Part shown: piece after piece, positions 1 to 6,348 of the stretch | How the letters are laid out: every line of letters starts with the position of its first letter | Numbering within the stretch: position 1 is the first letter of the stretch | Notes under the pieces: model-generated | Databases searched by the model: none | Told to the model about the DNA's origin: nothing | The model's input: only the letters and a program-made list of their open reading frames with translations | Origin: Chitinophaga pinensis | Lineage (GTDB): Bacteria; Bacteroidota; Bacteroidia; Flavobacteriales_D; Crocinitomicaceae | DNA: 6,348 bases | Direction of reading: 5' to 3' | NCBI GenBank assembly: GCA_945861175.1 | Contig: CAMATR010000110.1 | Location: 1-6,348, forward strand | Made by a program: the position numbers and the translations under genes

Positions 1-298
1 CTCGCAAATCCTCTGAAATCAAGTGCTCCCCTGTAGCTCTTTCGAAAGTATCTGCCATCGTCAATAACGTCTGATGGAAAAATTGTTTCATTTCTTCTAC
101 TGACATGTCTTTCGTCCATAAATCTATTTTCATAGTATTATTGTTTTCAGCATCCCATAAAGAAAGTAACATCGCTTTAGCCTGAGCCTCTTCAATATTT
201 CCATCCTGCGCAGACCAGCGCATAGCAAGTGGTAAATTGTTTTCATTTAACCCTACCTTGACCATTATTTCTGATGTTTTCACAATTTTGTCTTCCAT
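1..298 (-). CDS. gldC: Gliding motility protein GldC (3' end outside window)
   Basis: This is a partial gene: 99 codons are visible from the ATG at 298-296, and the frame is still open at the left edge. GldC proteins are about 110 residues, so only the last few are probably missing. The protein opens MEDKIVKTSEIMVKVGLNEN, followed by a conserved-looking block (LPLAMRWSAQDG at about 22-33) and a helical MKQFFHQTLLTMADTFERAT segment at about 69-88, all typical of GldC. There is no signal peptide or membrane segment, so it looks soluble. In Flavobacterium the gldC gene follows gldB and contributes to gliding motility, but its biochemical role is unknown. Here the start lies only 2 nt after the gldB stop, so the two are almost certainly co-transcribed and probably translationally coupled. 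Identification rests on recalled family sequence plus the gldB neighbour. Confidence 0.9.
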   Translation of the reverse strand, partial: MEDKIVKTSEIMVKVGLNENNLPLAMRWSAQDGNIEEAQAKAMLLSLWDAENNNTMKIDLWTKDMSVEEMKQFFHQTLLTMADTFERATGEHLISEDLR

Positions 299-300
299 CT

Positions 301-1323
301 TCAATCAATTTCGTATTCCACTAAAATATCGGAATAACTTGTTTTTAAAAGCTCGTCTAATGTCACATTATTAATCTCCATATATTTTAAGATAATTCTA
401 TATCCTAGAAATTGCCCCAAGCGATCAGGCCCCTTATCATCTCCCGTATTGACAGGCAGTCCAGGAGTAAAAGGCCCTTCACCCAATAAGTTTTTTGAAT
501 TCAATTCATCAATTTTGAACAACATTTTTTCGTCTACAAGATATTTCCAGAAAGCATATTCATTTTCTAATGCCCAATCATACTCTTTTTCAGAGTAACG
601 CAAAACAAAGGAAGGATCCTTATCAGGAAAAGCCGCTTGTATAAAATATAAAACCTTTCCCCAACGAATTATTTTTTCTGCAAGATTACCATCGGCTTCT
701 TCTGCAAGATGAGTGGACACCCAGGATGCTATTACATCACGTGAAATAAATCTTGCGTTCATTGCTTTTTTTTCCCACTCAGGAAATGATTGATACGACA
801 ACTGTTTTACCACATCATTTTCAGCTCCAAGATACCTTTCCAGACCAACTCCGATCTGAAGCTCAGTACTATACACACTGGAAGTAAACAATGAGTTCAT
901 GAAAACCACTCTCTCTGGCATTTTCATTTCGGGGAAATGAACTTTTAAATGCTTGAATCCACTATCGATGTCATCTATCTCTTTATTCAATTTTGAGAAG
1001 CGTTCACCAATTCTTTTTTCCAATTTTTGGACATAAGGATCAGTCATGAACAAGCCCATACCTTCAATTAAAGCTGAATCCGAATTATTAGGTAATTTGA
1101 TGCAATAGCCTATTTCGTATGCATAGATATCCCCCAACTCATCGATGCATCTTTTGTTTAATGCAGCAAGATCATTTGGAGCAGTATGAACTAAAAGAGA
1201 ATCGAGGTTGGTGTATACAATTCCTGTTTTTTGATTACTTATATCCACCTTAAGTGGATCATTACTGCAAGAGGTTATAAAACCAATTAACAAGAGTAAT
1301 CCTAATATGCTTTTATCACTCAT
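301..1323 (-). CDS. gldB: Gliding motility lipoprotein GldB
   Basis: This 340-residue protein is close to the usual GldB length of about 320. It starts with a lipoprotein signal peptide: a hydrophobic core at residues 6-15, then the lipobox ITSC with the acylated Cys at 19, followed by S-N-D-P. The acidic residue near the Cys hints at outer-membrane or surface sorting, but weakly. Landmarks of the family are the IRWGKVLYFIQAAFPD block at 219-234, the Trp/Glu-rich stretch at 249-265, GPFTPGLP at 283-290, and PDRLGQFLGYRI at 299-310. In Flavobacterium johnsoniae GldB is needed for gliding. It is a cell-envelope protein of unknown biochemical activity. It sits directly upstream of gldC in the same orientation, and a TAnnTTTG promoter box lies 24 nt upstream of the ATG. 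The AAAA just before the ATG is typical of Bacteroidota starts that lack a Shine-Dalgarno sequence. Confidence 0.9.
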   Translation of the reverse strand: MSDKSILGLLLLIGFITSCSNDPLKVDISNQKTGIVYTNLDSLLVHTAPNDLAALNKRCIDELGDIYAYEIGYCIKLPNNSDSALIEGMGLFMTDPYVQKLEKRIGERFSKLNKEIDDIDSGFKHLKVHFPEMKMPERVVFMNSLFTSSVYSTELQIGVGLERYLGAENDVVKQLSYQSFPEWEKKAMNARFISRDVIASWVSTHLAEEADGNLAEKIIRWGKVLYFIQAAFPDKDPSFVLRYSEKEYDWALENEYAFWKYLVDEKMLFKIDELNSKNLLGEGPFTPGLPVNTGDDKGPDRLGQFLGYRIILKYMEINNVTLDELLKTSYSDILVEYEID

Positions 1324-1346
1324 TTTTATTCGCTAATATTGCATGT

Positions 1347-1354
1347 CAAAAGTA
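1347..1354 (-). promoter_or_regulatory. Candidate Bacteroidota -7 promoter box for gldB-gldC
   Basis: Read on the minus strand, these eight bases are TACTTTTG, an exact match to the Bacteroidota -7 consensus TAnnTTTG. The -33 element is weaker: a TTA rather than TTG lies 21 nt upstream (1376-1378). Transcription would start near 1340, giving a leader of under 20 nt before the gldB ATG. The opposite direction, toward the barrel gene at 1409, shows only a poor match (TAACGTTT at 1364-1371, with TTG at 1339-1341), so I do not call a promoter there. The short AT-rich spacer makes chance matches possible. Confidence 0.45.
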
Positions 1355-1408
1355 ATCAAATACTAACGTTTAGATTAACATTAATTTATTGAGTTAACGA
1401 AATCATAA

Positions 1409-2230
1409 ATGAAAAATATTCCTTTTACTCTTCTTTGTATTGTCTTCGCACATTGTCTTTTATCTCAAGAGGCAGCATCTAAAAAAGTGCAGGCAGGTTT
1501 AATAGTCGGAAGTGGACTAAATTTTCAAGAGATGAAAACTGATTATTTCAGTTCTGGAGGCCCTGGATCGGACCTCTCATTGGGGATGAATTTTAACTTT
1601 AATTTTTCAGAAACAATTGGATTTTGTACTGGTTTAGAGTTTGATTTCAGCAATACAAAATATGAAGCAAACAACGCACTATTTTACAGATTTACAGACA
1701 AGGAAATCATCCGTAAAGAAGATTATGAAGGATCAAAAAACTACGGTGTACTTCAATTAGAATCAAGAAAAGATAAATCGATTTATTTGAGTGTACCTAC
1801 CATGCTTTTATTTCGAACAAAATTCATCGGTTATTTTCGTTATTTCGGGAAATTTGGGCTAAGAAATAGTATCCTTCTGAAAACTGAAAGCTTCGATATA
1901 GGGAATGAATACGTAACAGGATCTTTATTAGACAATCCACAACTTAATGTAAATAAAGAAAATATGACGACCAAAAGTAACATGTTTTTTTACAAAGGTG
2001 CAATTGGAATAGCTGGAGGAGTGGAGTGGAACTTCTCAGGAAGCACTTCACTGGTTGGAGAATTGGGTTATTATTATGGCATAACACCTCTCTATTGGGA
2101 AAGGTCGGCTGACTCGGATAAGCTTTCGTTATATCAAAGTGGAAACAATAATGGTACGGGAAATGATTCATATACGCCAATCAAGGCAAGACAGAGTCAG
2201 ATAATGATGAAAGTTTCAATTCTATTCTAA
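1409..2230 (+). CDS. Outer-membrane beta-barrel protein, PorT-like (PF13568-type)
   Basis: This 273-residue protein has a Sec signal peptide (hydrophobic core at 5-18, ending LLSQ at 17-20, with cleavage probably just before or after Gln20). The rest alternates polar and hydrophobic residues, as expected of transmembrane beta-strands. Examples are GLNFQEM at 36-42, LSLGMNFNFNF at 56-66, FCTGLEFDFSNTKY at 72-85, IYLSVPTMLLFRTK at 125-138 and AIGIAGGVEWNFSGSTSLVG at 198-217. It ends in KVSILF, and the terminal Phe is the classic C-terminal signature of barrels inserted by BAM. The IYLSVP and GGVEWNFSGSTSL blocks resemble the PorT/OMP_b-brl_2 family common in Bacteroidota. It is first in a four-gene plus-strand run, 18 nt before nadE, and is divergent from gldB. 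Its ligand or role cannot be read from the sequence. It is not clearly a paralogue of the second barrel at 5237-6073. Confidence 0.8.
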   Translation: MKNIPFTLLCIVFAHCLLSQEAASKKVQAGLIVGSGLNFQEMKTDYFSSGGPGSDLSLGMNFNFNFSETIGFCTGLEFDFSNTKYEANNALFYRFTDKEIIRKEDYEGSKNYGVLQLESRKDKSIYLSVPTMLLFRTKFIGYFRYFGKFGLRNSILLKTESFDIGNEYVTGSLLDNPQLNVNKENMTTKSNMFFYKGAIGIAGGVEWNFSGSTSLVGELGYYYGITPLYWERSADSDKLSLYQSGNNNGTGNDSYTPIKARQSQIMMKVSILF

Positions 2231-2248
2231 AATATATAGTTACCTATA

Positions 2249-3016
2249 TTGAATCCGATTTCAAATCATATCGTTTCTTGGCTGAATAATTATTGCACCG
2301 CAGCGAAAATGGGAGGTTTCGTTGTTGGCATTTCAGGGGGAATTGATTCAGCCGTGACTTCTGTACTTTGTGCGCTTACTGGTCAAAAAACCATTTTAGT
2401 CAACATGCCTATTAGGCAGACGAAATCAGAATTTGCTCGAGGAATCAAACATATTGAAGAGCTTAAAAGAGACTTTGCCAATGTTTCTTCTTTAGAAATA
2501 GACTTAACAAAAATGTTTGACTTGTTTGAAGAAACGATGCCAAATGAGATTGCAGAAAACACCTTGGCTCTGGCAAATTCAAGGGCTCGCCTGCGCATGA
2601 CAACGTTATATGCTATTGCTCAACAAAATAAATGCCTAGTCGCGGGTACAGGAAATAAAATAGAAGATTTCGGAGTAGGTTTTTATACGAAATATGGAGA
2701 CGGTGGAGTAGATTTAAGTCCAATTGCGGACTTGACAAAGACAGAAGTTTTCAAATTAGCTGATCAACTTGGCATTATCCAAGAAATACAAATTGCTAAA
2801 CCTACAGATGGTTTATGGGGCGATGGCAGAACCGATGAGGACCAACTTGGTGCCAGTTATCCGGAATTAGAATGGGCCATGGAATTCAATGGCAAAGAAT
2901 CTGATTTAACTGAAAGACAAAAAGAAGTTTTACAAATCTATCGTTCATTGAATCAAATGAACAAGCATAAAATGGAACCGATACCAGTTTGTATTGTGCC
3001 GAAAAACCTAAAATAA
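2249..3016 (+). CDS. nadE: NAD(+) synthase, ammonia-dependent (EC 6.3.1.5)
   Basis: NadE catalyses the last step of NAD synthesis: deamido-NAD plus ATP and ammonia give NAD via an adenylated intermediate. This 255-residue protein has only the synthetase domain and no N-terminal nitrilase (glutaminase) domain, so free ammonia is the expected nitrogen source. The ATP-pyrophosphatase P-loop SGGIDS is at 29-34. ANSRARLRMTTLY at 109-121, GTGNKIEDFGVGFYTKYGDG at 133-152, DLSPIADLTKTEV at 155-167 and PTDGLWGDGRTDEDQLG at 185-201 complete the substrate sites, and all look intact. The start is TTG. An in-frame TAG at 2237-2239 blocks anything further upstream, and the next ATG (2309) would remove the first helix (HIVSWLNNY), which the family conserves. 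No Shine-Dalgarno is visible. It lies in an operon, 18 nt after a barrel gene and 2 nt before the M48 peptidase gene. Those neighbours have no obvious link to NAD. Confidence 0.95.
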   Translation: MNPISNHIVSWLNNYCTAAKMGGFVVGISGGIDSAVTSVLCALTGQKTILVNMPIRQTKSEFARGIKHIEELKRDFANVSSLEIDLTKMFDLFEETMPNEIAENTLALANSRARLRMTTLYAIAQQNKCLVAGTGNKIEDFGVGFYTKYGDGGVDLSPIADLTKTEVFKLADQLGIIQEIQIAKPTDGLWGDGRTDEDQLGASYPELEWAMEFNGKESDLTERQKEVLQIYRSLNQMNKHKMEPIPVCIVPKNLK

Positions 3017-3018
3017 TT

Positions 3019-5232
3019 ATGACTAAATACTTTCTAATATTACTCAACCTCATAATTTTGGTTTCGCATTCTTCTGCGCAGACTGATTTTAATAACTACA
3101 CAACATTTCGCTCTGCAGGTGAAATCCCTGAAGATTTCACAAAGCAAACCTTTGATAAAATAAAGGACGGAATGGATACCGATATGAAGGAATTAAAAGG
3201 TTCCCAGAAAAAAGTATTCTTGGAAGGAACCAATTATGCAATTGATGAAATTCTGCATTCGGGATTAGTAATCTATGGGGACCCAATCACTAAATATATC
3301 GACCGCGTTGCCGATAAATTACTGAGAAAAGATGCTGATTTGAAATCTAAAATTCGTTTTTACACCATAAAATCGAATGCTGCTAATGCATTTAGCACTG
3401 ACCAAGGAATTGTGTTCGTAACAACTGGATTAATTGCCCAACTCACTAGTGAAGCTCAACTAGCTTTCATTTTGGCTCATGAAATTTCACATTATACTGA
3501 TAAACATGTCATAGAAACTTTTGATCTTTCAACTGGAAATGACTTGCGCCATTACGATCGAATCAATAAATTAAGCCAGCACTCCAAGGACAATGAATTA
3601 GAGGCTGACAAAATGGGTATTGCACTCTATCATGCTGCAGGTTATGCGCAAAGTGAAGTGTTGACAACCTATGATGTCCTTATGTATAGCTATTTGCCTT
3701 TTGATGAATTAACATTCCCAAAAAACTATTTTAATACAGCACAGATATTTGTTCCCGAATTATTGTTTCCAATCAAAAATTATCCCATTCAAGCAATTGA
3801 GGACTATGATGATGAGAACAGCAGCCATCCAAACATTAAAAAAAGAAGAGAAGCCGCTGAAAACGAAATTAGCGCATTGAGTAATTGGGGAAATGCTCTA
3901 CAGTTTCAAGGAGATGATCTTTTTATCGAGGTCAGAAATATCGCTCGTTTCGAAAGCGTGAGATGCGATATTCTTGACGCCAAATTTGGTGATGCCTTGT
4001 ACTCAATTTTTCTTTTAGAAAAAGATTATCCTAACTCATCCTATTTAAAGAGAATGAAGGCTCATGTCTGGTTGAATCTCATGGTTTACAAGTCTGAAAA
4101 TCTCTCAGCCAAAGTATTGGACAAAACGTCAGAATTAGAGGGTGAGTCAGCTGCATTGCACTACTTTTTAAAAAAATTGAATAGAGATGGTGTGATGACA
4201 TTGGCTCTTCGACAAGTTTATGATCTACATAAAGCATATCCTGAGGATCAAGAAATATCGGCAATTTTCAATCGCATAATTAAAGATCTAGCGACTAATG
4301 ATAAATTCAAAATTGAAAGTTACTCTAAAAAGCAGTTTTTTGAAGCGGCCAGCGACTTTGAGTCATACAAAATGGATACGCTGAAAACTTCGGCTAACGA
4401 TACCGGAACTAAATATGATCGCATTAAAAACAAGAAAAATGCTGATAATCCACAAAACTTTGATTCAACCAAATTCTACTTATATGGCCTTGTTGATGTT
4501 TTGATTGAATCAGAATTTACAGAGCTGTACAACACTCATAAATCAAAAGAACAACAGAAGATAAAAGATCTTGAACAATATAACTCACTTTCTAAAAGAG
4601 AAAAAAATAAGATTGATTTAAAAAAAGAATCTGAGCAGTATAATATTGGGTTAAAAGAAATAATTGTAGTTGAGCCTATGGTTATTAGTTATAGAAGAGG
4701 TCAAGTAGATAATGTTAAATCAGAAAAACTTGAAACTAATTTTTCATTAGCCATAGAAGAAGCAGCCCAATCCTCCGGTGTTATAACGCACAATATCGAT
4801 AGTCGAACATTGCAAACTAGAGGAACACAGGGATATAACGAAAGAAGTACCCTAATTTCTCTTTTGGATCAATTAGCACAGGAAGATGAGTTAGATGTCT
4901 TTCCTGTCGATTTTCAATTACTGAAGGGTATTCAAAATGATTTTGGTACAAAAAAGGTGATGTTTTCACTTGTGGAACATGCGTACTACCCAAACATTTC
5001 TTTTAGTGGTATTTTTACTTCGATTCTTTTTTATCCAGCTCTACTAGTATACATACCGGTTGGTATTTTAACTGGCAGTAATACAGAAATTAACGTCTTA
5101 ATTTTGGACCTAGAAAATGGTACAATAGACAACGGAATTAATTACTATTTTAAAGATGCTCCAAAAAAAATGCAGTTGGGTGCGCACATGTATGATATTT
5201 TTAAAAAATTTAGTTCCACAACCAATAATTAA
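3019..5232 (+). CDS. Secreted M48 zinc metallopeptidase with helical middle and novel C-terminal domain
   Basis: This 737-residue exported protease starts at the ATG at 3019, because that start gives a clean signal peptide (hydrophobic core at 4-16, SSA|Q cleavage after residue 20). The frame is open 30 nt further upstream, but only inside the end of nadE. The M48 domain covers about 65-290. It shows ANAFSTDQGIVFVTTGLI at 122-139, the zinc motif HEISH at 154-158 (catalytic Glu155), the third-ligand motif ELEADKMG at 193-200 (Glu193 the likely ligand), and the SSHPNIKKRREA motif at 268-279. Residues 300-450 look helical and possibly TPR-like. A charged, coiled-coil-like linker spans 503-542. 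Residues 547-737 form a separate domain I do not recognise, with a hydrophobic stretch at 664-686. The parts with usual M48 features account for under half the length. It should act in the periplasm, as BepA-type M48 proteins do in barrel quality control, but that role is inference. It is flanked by gaps of 2 nt (nadE) and 4 nt (barrel gene). Confidence 0.88.
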   Translation: MTKYFLILLNLIILVSHSSAQTDFNNYTTFRSAGEIPEDFTKQTFDKIKDGMDTDMKELKGSQKKVFLEGTNYAIDEILHSGLVIYGDPITKYIDRVADKLLRKDADLKSKIRFYTIKSNAANAFSTDQGIVFVTTGLIAQLTSEAQLAFILAHEISHYTDKHVIETFDLSTGNDLRHYDRINKLSQHSKDNELEADKMGIALYHAAGYAQSEVLTTYDVLMYSYLPFDELTFPKNYFNTAQIFVPELLFPIKNYPIQAIEDYDDENSSHPNIKKRREAAENEISALSNWGNALQFQGDDLFIEVRNIARFESVRCDILDAKFGDALYSIFLLEKDYPNSSYLKRMKAHVWLNLMVYKSENLSAKVLDKTSELEGESAALHYFLKKLNRDGVMTLALRQVYDLHKAYPEDQEISAIFNRIIKDLATNDKFKIESYSKKQFFEAASDFESYKMDTLKTSANDTGTKYDRIKNKKNADNPQNFDSTKFYLYGLVDVLIESEFTELYNTHKSKEQQKIKDLEQYNSLSKREKNKIDLKKESEQYNIGLKEIIVVEPMVISYRRGQVDNVKSEKLETNFSLAIEEAAQSSGVITHNIDSRTLQTRGTQGYNERSTLISLLDQLAQEDELDVFPVDFQLLKGIQNDFGTKKVMFSLVEHAYYPNISFSGIFTSILFYPALLVYIPVGILTGSNTEINVLILDLENGTIDNGINYYFKDAPKKMQLGAHMYDIFKKFSSTTNN

Positions 5233-5236
5233 AACT

Positions 5237-6073
5237 ATGAAATTACTTGTCACTCTGCTGCTTTTTATCTCAGTAGCAAGTCCCCTTATGTCGCAAAAAG
5301 ACCATGGCTATTATGGGAATAAAGCTATAATCCAAATAGAAGGTTTAGCTAATTACCCATTTTTTTCAAACATAATAAGTAAAGAACTTGGGGGTGAATC
5401 TTATAAATCAGTAAACAATTCGCTCGTATCCTCAAAAGATAGATTAAATTGCGGATACAGAGCTACTGTGGGTTATGCAGTTAAAAGAAACATAGCTCTG
5501 CTTTTTGAGGTTGGTCAAGACTTCTCAAATGTTTTTCCAACTCGCACTTCTATTAGTTTAGATCCTAATTTTTCTTCGGATATTTCAAAACATGAAATGT
5601 TAGATATTGTCACAACTTCTTTTATACCAAAGATTGAAATTGCGCCCTCAAAGGCACTTTTACCAATGGGGATTGGACACCAAATAGGTTTTGGAATTGC
5701 CAATTCAAAAGTGATTGAACAAGATTACTTATACGAAATTCAAAATTACGACTACCTAACGTATACAAGCACATATGAAAAGTTAAATTATTCGGATAGT
5801 GAATATGACGTAGATCCAATAAATTTTAAGAAATTAATTAGCGTTAAAAAATATGTTTTTCTTTATGCATTGAGTGTAAGGAAACCATTAACCAAAAACT
5901 TATTATTAAATTTTGGTGTTCGCTACACCCTAAACATCGGCACTAATAAAACAGATTTAGAGGACAGTTATATTTTGAATGACCAATATACAGGAATAGT
6001 GATTAGATCAGTTTCAAATCACAGATCTTCATCAATTATAAATGCTAATATAGGATTGACCTTCGTCTTTTAA
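5237..6073 (+). CDS. Outer-membrane beta-barrel protein, family not recognised
   Basis: This 278-residue protein starts at the ATG at 5237, 4 nt after the M48 stop. The same frame is open from 5156, but that extension lies inside the M48 gene and would bury the signal peptide. The signal peptide has its hydrophobic core at 3-17 and ends LMSQ (residues 17-20). Beta-strand-like stretches include AIIQIEGLANY at 30-40, GYRATVGYAVKRNIALLFEV at 73-92, IGHQIGFGIA at 146-155, YVFLYALSVRKPLTKNLLLN at 206-225 and FGVRYTLNIG at 226-235. The last residues, NANIGLTFVF, have the alternating pattern and terminal Phe of a closing barrel strand. The long polar segment at 158-200, rich in Tyr, Asp and Ser, could be an extracellular loop. 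Placement directly behind a secreted M48 peptidase suggests a substrate or partner, but only by position. Its stop codon overlaps that of the convergent ferredoxin gene. Confidence 0.75.
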   Translation: MKLLVTLLLFISVASPLMSQKDHGYYGNKAIIQIEGLANYPFFSNIISKELGGESYKSVNNSLVSSKDRLNCGYRATVGYAVKRNIALLFEVGQDFSNVFPTRTSISLDPNFSSDISKHEMLDIVTTSFIPKIEIAPSKALLPMGIGHQIGFGIANSKVIEQDYLYEIQNYDYLTYTSTYEKLNYSDSEYDVDPINFKKLISVKKYVFLYALSVRKPLTKNLLLNFGVRYTLNIGTNKTDLEDSYILNDQYTGIVIRSVSNHRSSSIINANIGLTFVF

Positions 6074-6348
6074 TTCTCTGGAGCCAAGCGTAAAATAATA
6101 CCATCTATGTCATTATTCAGATGTATTTGACAACCCAATCGACTATTTTCTTTTACAAAAAAAGCCTGGTCTAGCATGTCTAATTCCGCATCACTTTGCT
6201 CAGGAAGGTCTGTTTCAGATTCAAGGTAACATTGACAGGTTGCACACATCGCCATTCCTCCACATTCCCCTAAAACAGGTAATTCATAAGCCTTACAAAG
6301 CTCCATGATATTCATATTCATATCGGTTGGTCCAACCAAATCGTGAGC
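6070..6348 (-). CDS. [2Fe-2S] ferredoxin, adrenodoxin/Isc type (5' end outside window)
   Basis: Ninety-two codons are visible and the frame is open to the right edge. A TTG at 6339 and ATGs further in are possible starts. However, members of this family begin with about 15-25 more residues of beta-strand, so the true start is almost certainly outside the window. Counting visible residues, the cluster ligands are Cys29, Cys35 and Cys38 (CGGMAMCATC, a C-x5-C-x2-C pattern) and Cys73 (SRLGCQIHL), 35 residues after Cys38. This matches adrenodoxin- and Isc-Fdx-like proteins. An extra Cys40 follows the third ligand. PTDMNMNIMELCKAYELPV at 7-25 is the usual helix before the cluster loop. It should be a soluble cytoplasmic electron carrier, perhaps for Fe-S assembly or an oxygenase; the partner cannot be told here. 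It converges on the barrel gene with a 4-nt overlap of stop codons, and no terminator hairpin is visible between them. Confidence 0.92.
   Translation of the reverse strand, partial: AHDLVGPTDMNMNIMELCKAYELPVLGECGGMAMCATCQCYLESETDLPEQSDAELDMLDQAFFVKENSRLGCQIHLNNDIDGIILRLAPEN

Noticed and set aside
767..774. Homopolymer run of eight T (A on the coding strand) in gldB as a possible phase-variation site.
   Set aside because: The frame is intact, similar A/T runs occur elsewhere in this AT-rich window, and eight bases is short for a phase-variable tract.
1375..1396. Inverted repeat TTAAC...GTTAA in the divergent spacer, a possible operator.
   Set aside because: The arms are only five bases in very AT-rich DNA, so chance is a sufficient explanation.
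1944..2180. Antisense open frame inside the first barrel gene.
   Set aside because: The composition is odd, there is no recognisable motif, and it lies wholly within a well-supported gene. The same applies to the antisense frames at 2383-2598, 4079-4264, 5515-5703 and 5622-5819.
2989..3018. Upstream in-frame start for the M48 peptidase, overlapping nadE.
   Set aside because: It would add ten residues, including charged ones, ahead of a good signal peptide. The ATG at 3019 fits better.
5156..5236. In-frame upstream extension of the second barrel gene, overlapping the M48 gene near an A8 run (5163-5170), which might suggest a frameshifted M48-barrel fusion.
   Set aside because: The ATG at 5237 starts a clean signal peptide just after the M48 stop, and the extension would bury it. 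Nothing besides the A-run supports frameshifting.

Overview
The window is AT-rich and almost entirely coding. It carries seven genes, two of them cut by the window edges. Several features point to Bacteroidota of the gliding / type IX secretion kind. A gldB-gldC pair lies at the left. Exported proteins have signal peptides ending in SQ or AQ. Small outer-membrane beta-barrels end in Phe. None of the starts has a clear Shine-Dalgarno sequence, and there is a TAnnTTTG-type promoter box. The class within the phylum cannot be settled from this stretch.

Layout. On the minus strand, gldB (301-1323) reads leftward into gldC (from 298, running off the left edge), with 2 nt between them. An 85-nt divergent spacer (1324-1408) separates this pair from a plus-strand run of four genes. 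These are a PorT-like outer-membrane barrel (1409-2230), nadE (2249-3016, TTG start), a large secreted M48 metallopeptidase with an extra C-terminal domain (3019-5232), and a second outer-membrane barrel (5237-6073). The gaps in this run are 18, 2 and 4 nt, so it is very probably one transcript. At the right edge a minus-strand [2Fe-2S] ferredoxin gene (6070-6348, 5' end outside the window) converges on the last barrel gene, and the two stop codons share one TTAA.

How they fit together. GldB and GldC belong to the gliding-motility set. NadE makes NAD in the cytoplasm and the ferredoxin is a cytoplasmic electron carrier. The protein pair that looks least described is the M48 peptidase and the barrel 4 nt downstream of it. 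Both are exported, probably translated in step, and could act together in envelope quality control. That functional link is inferred from position only. There are no RNA genes, mobile elements, CRISPR arrays or long repeats that I can see, and no non-coding stretch longer than 85 nt.
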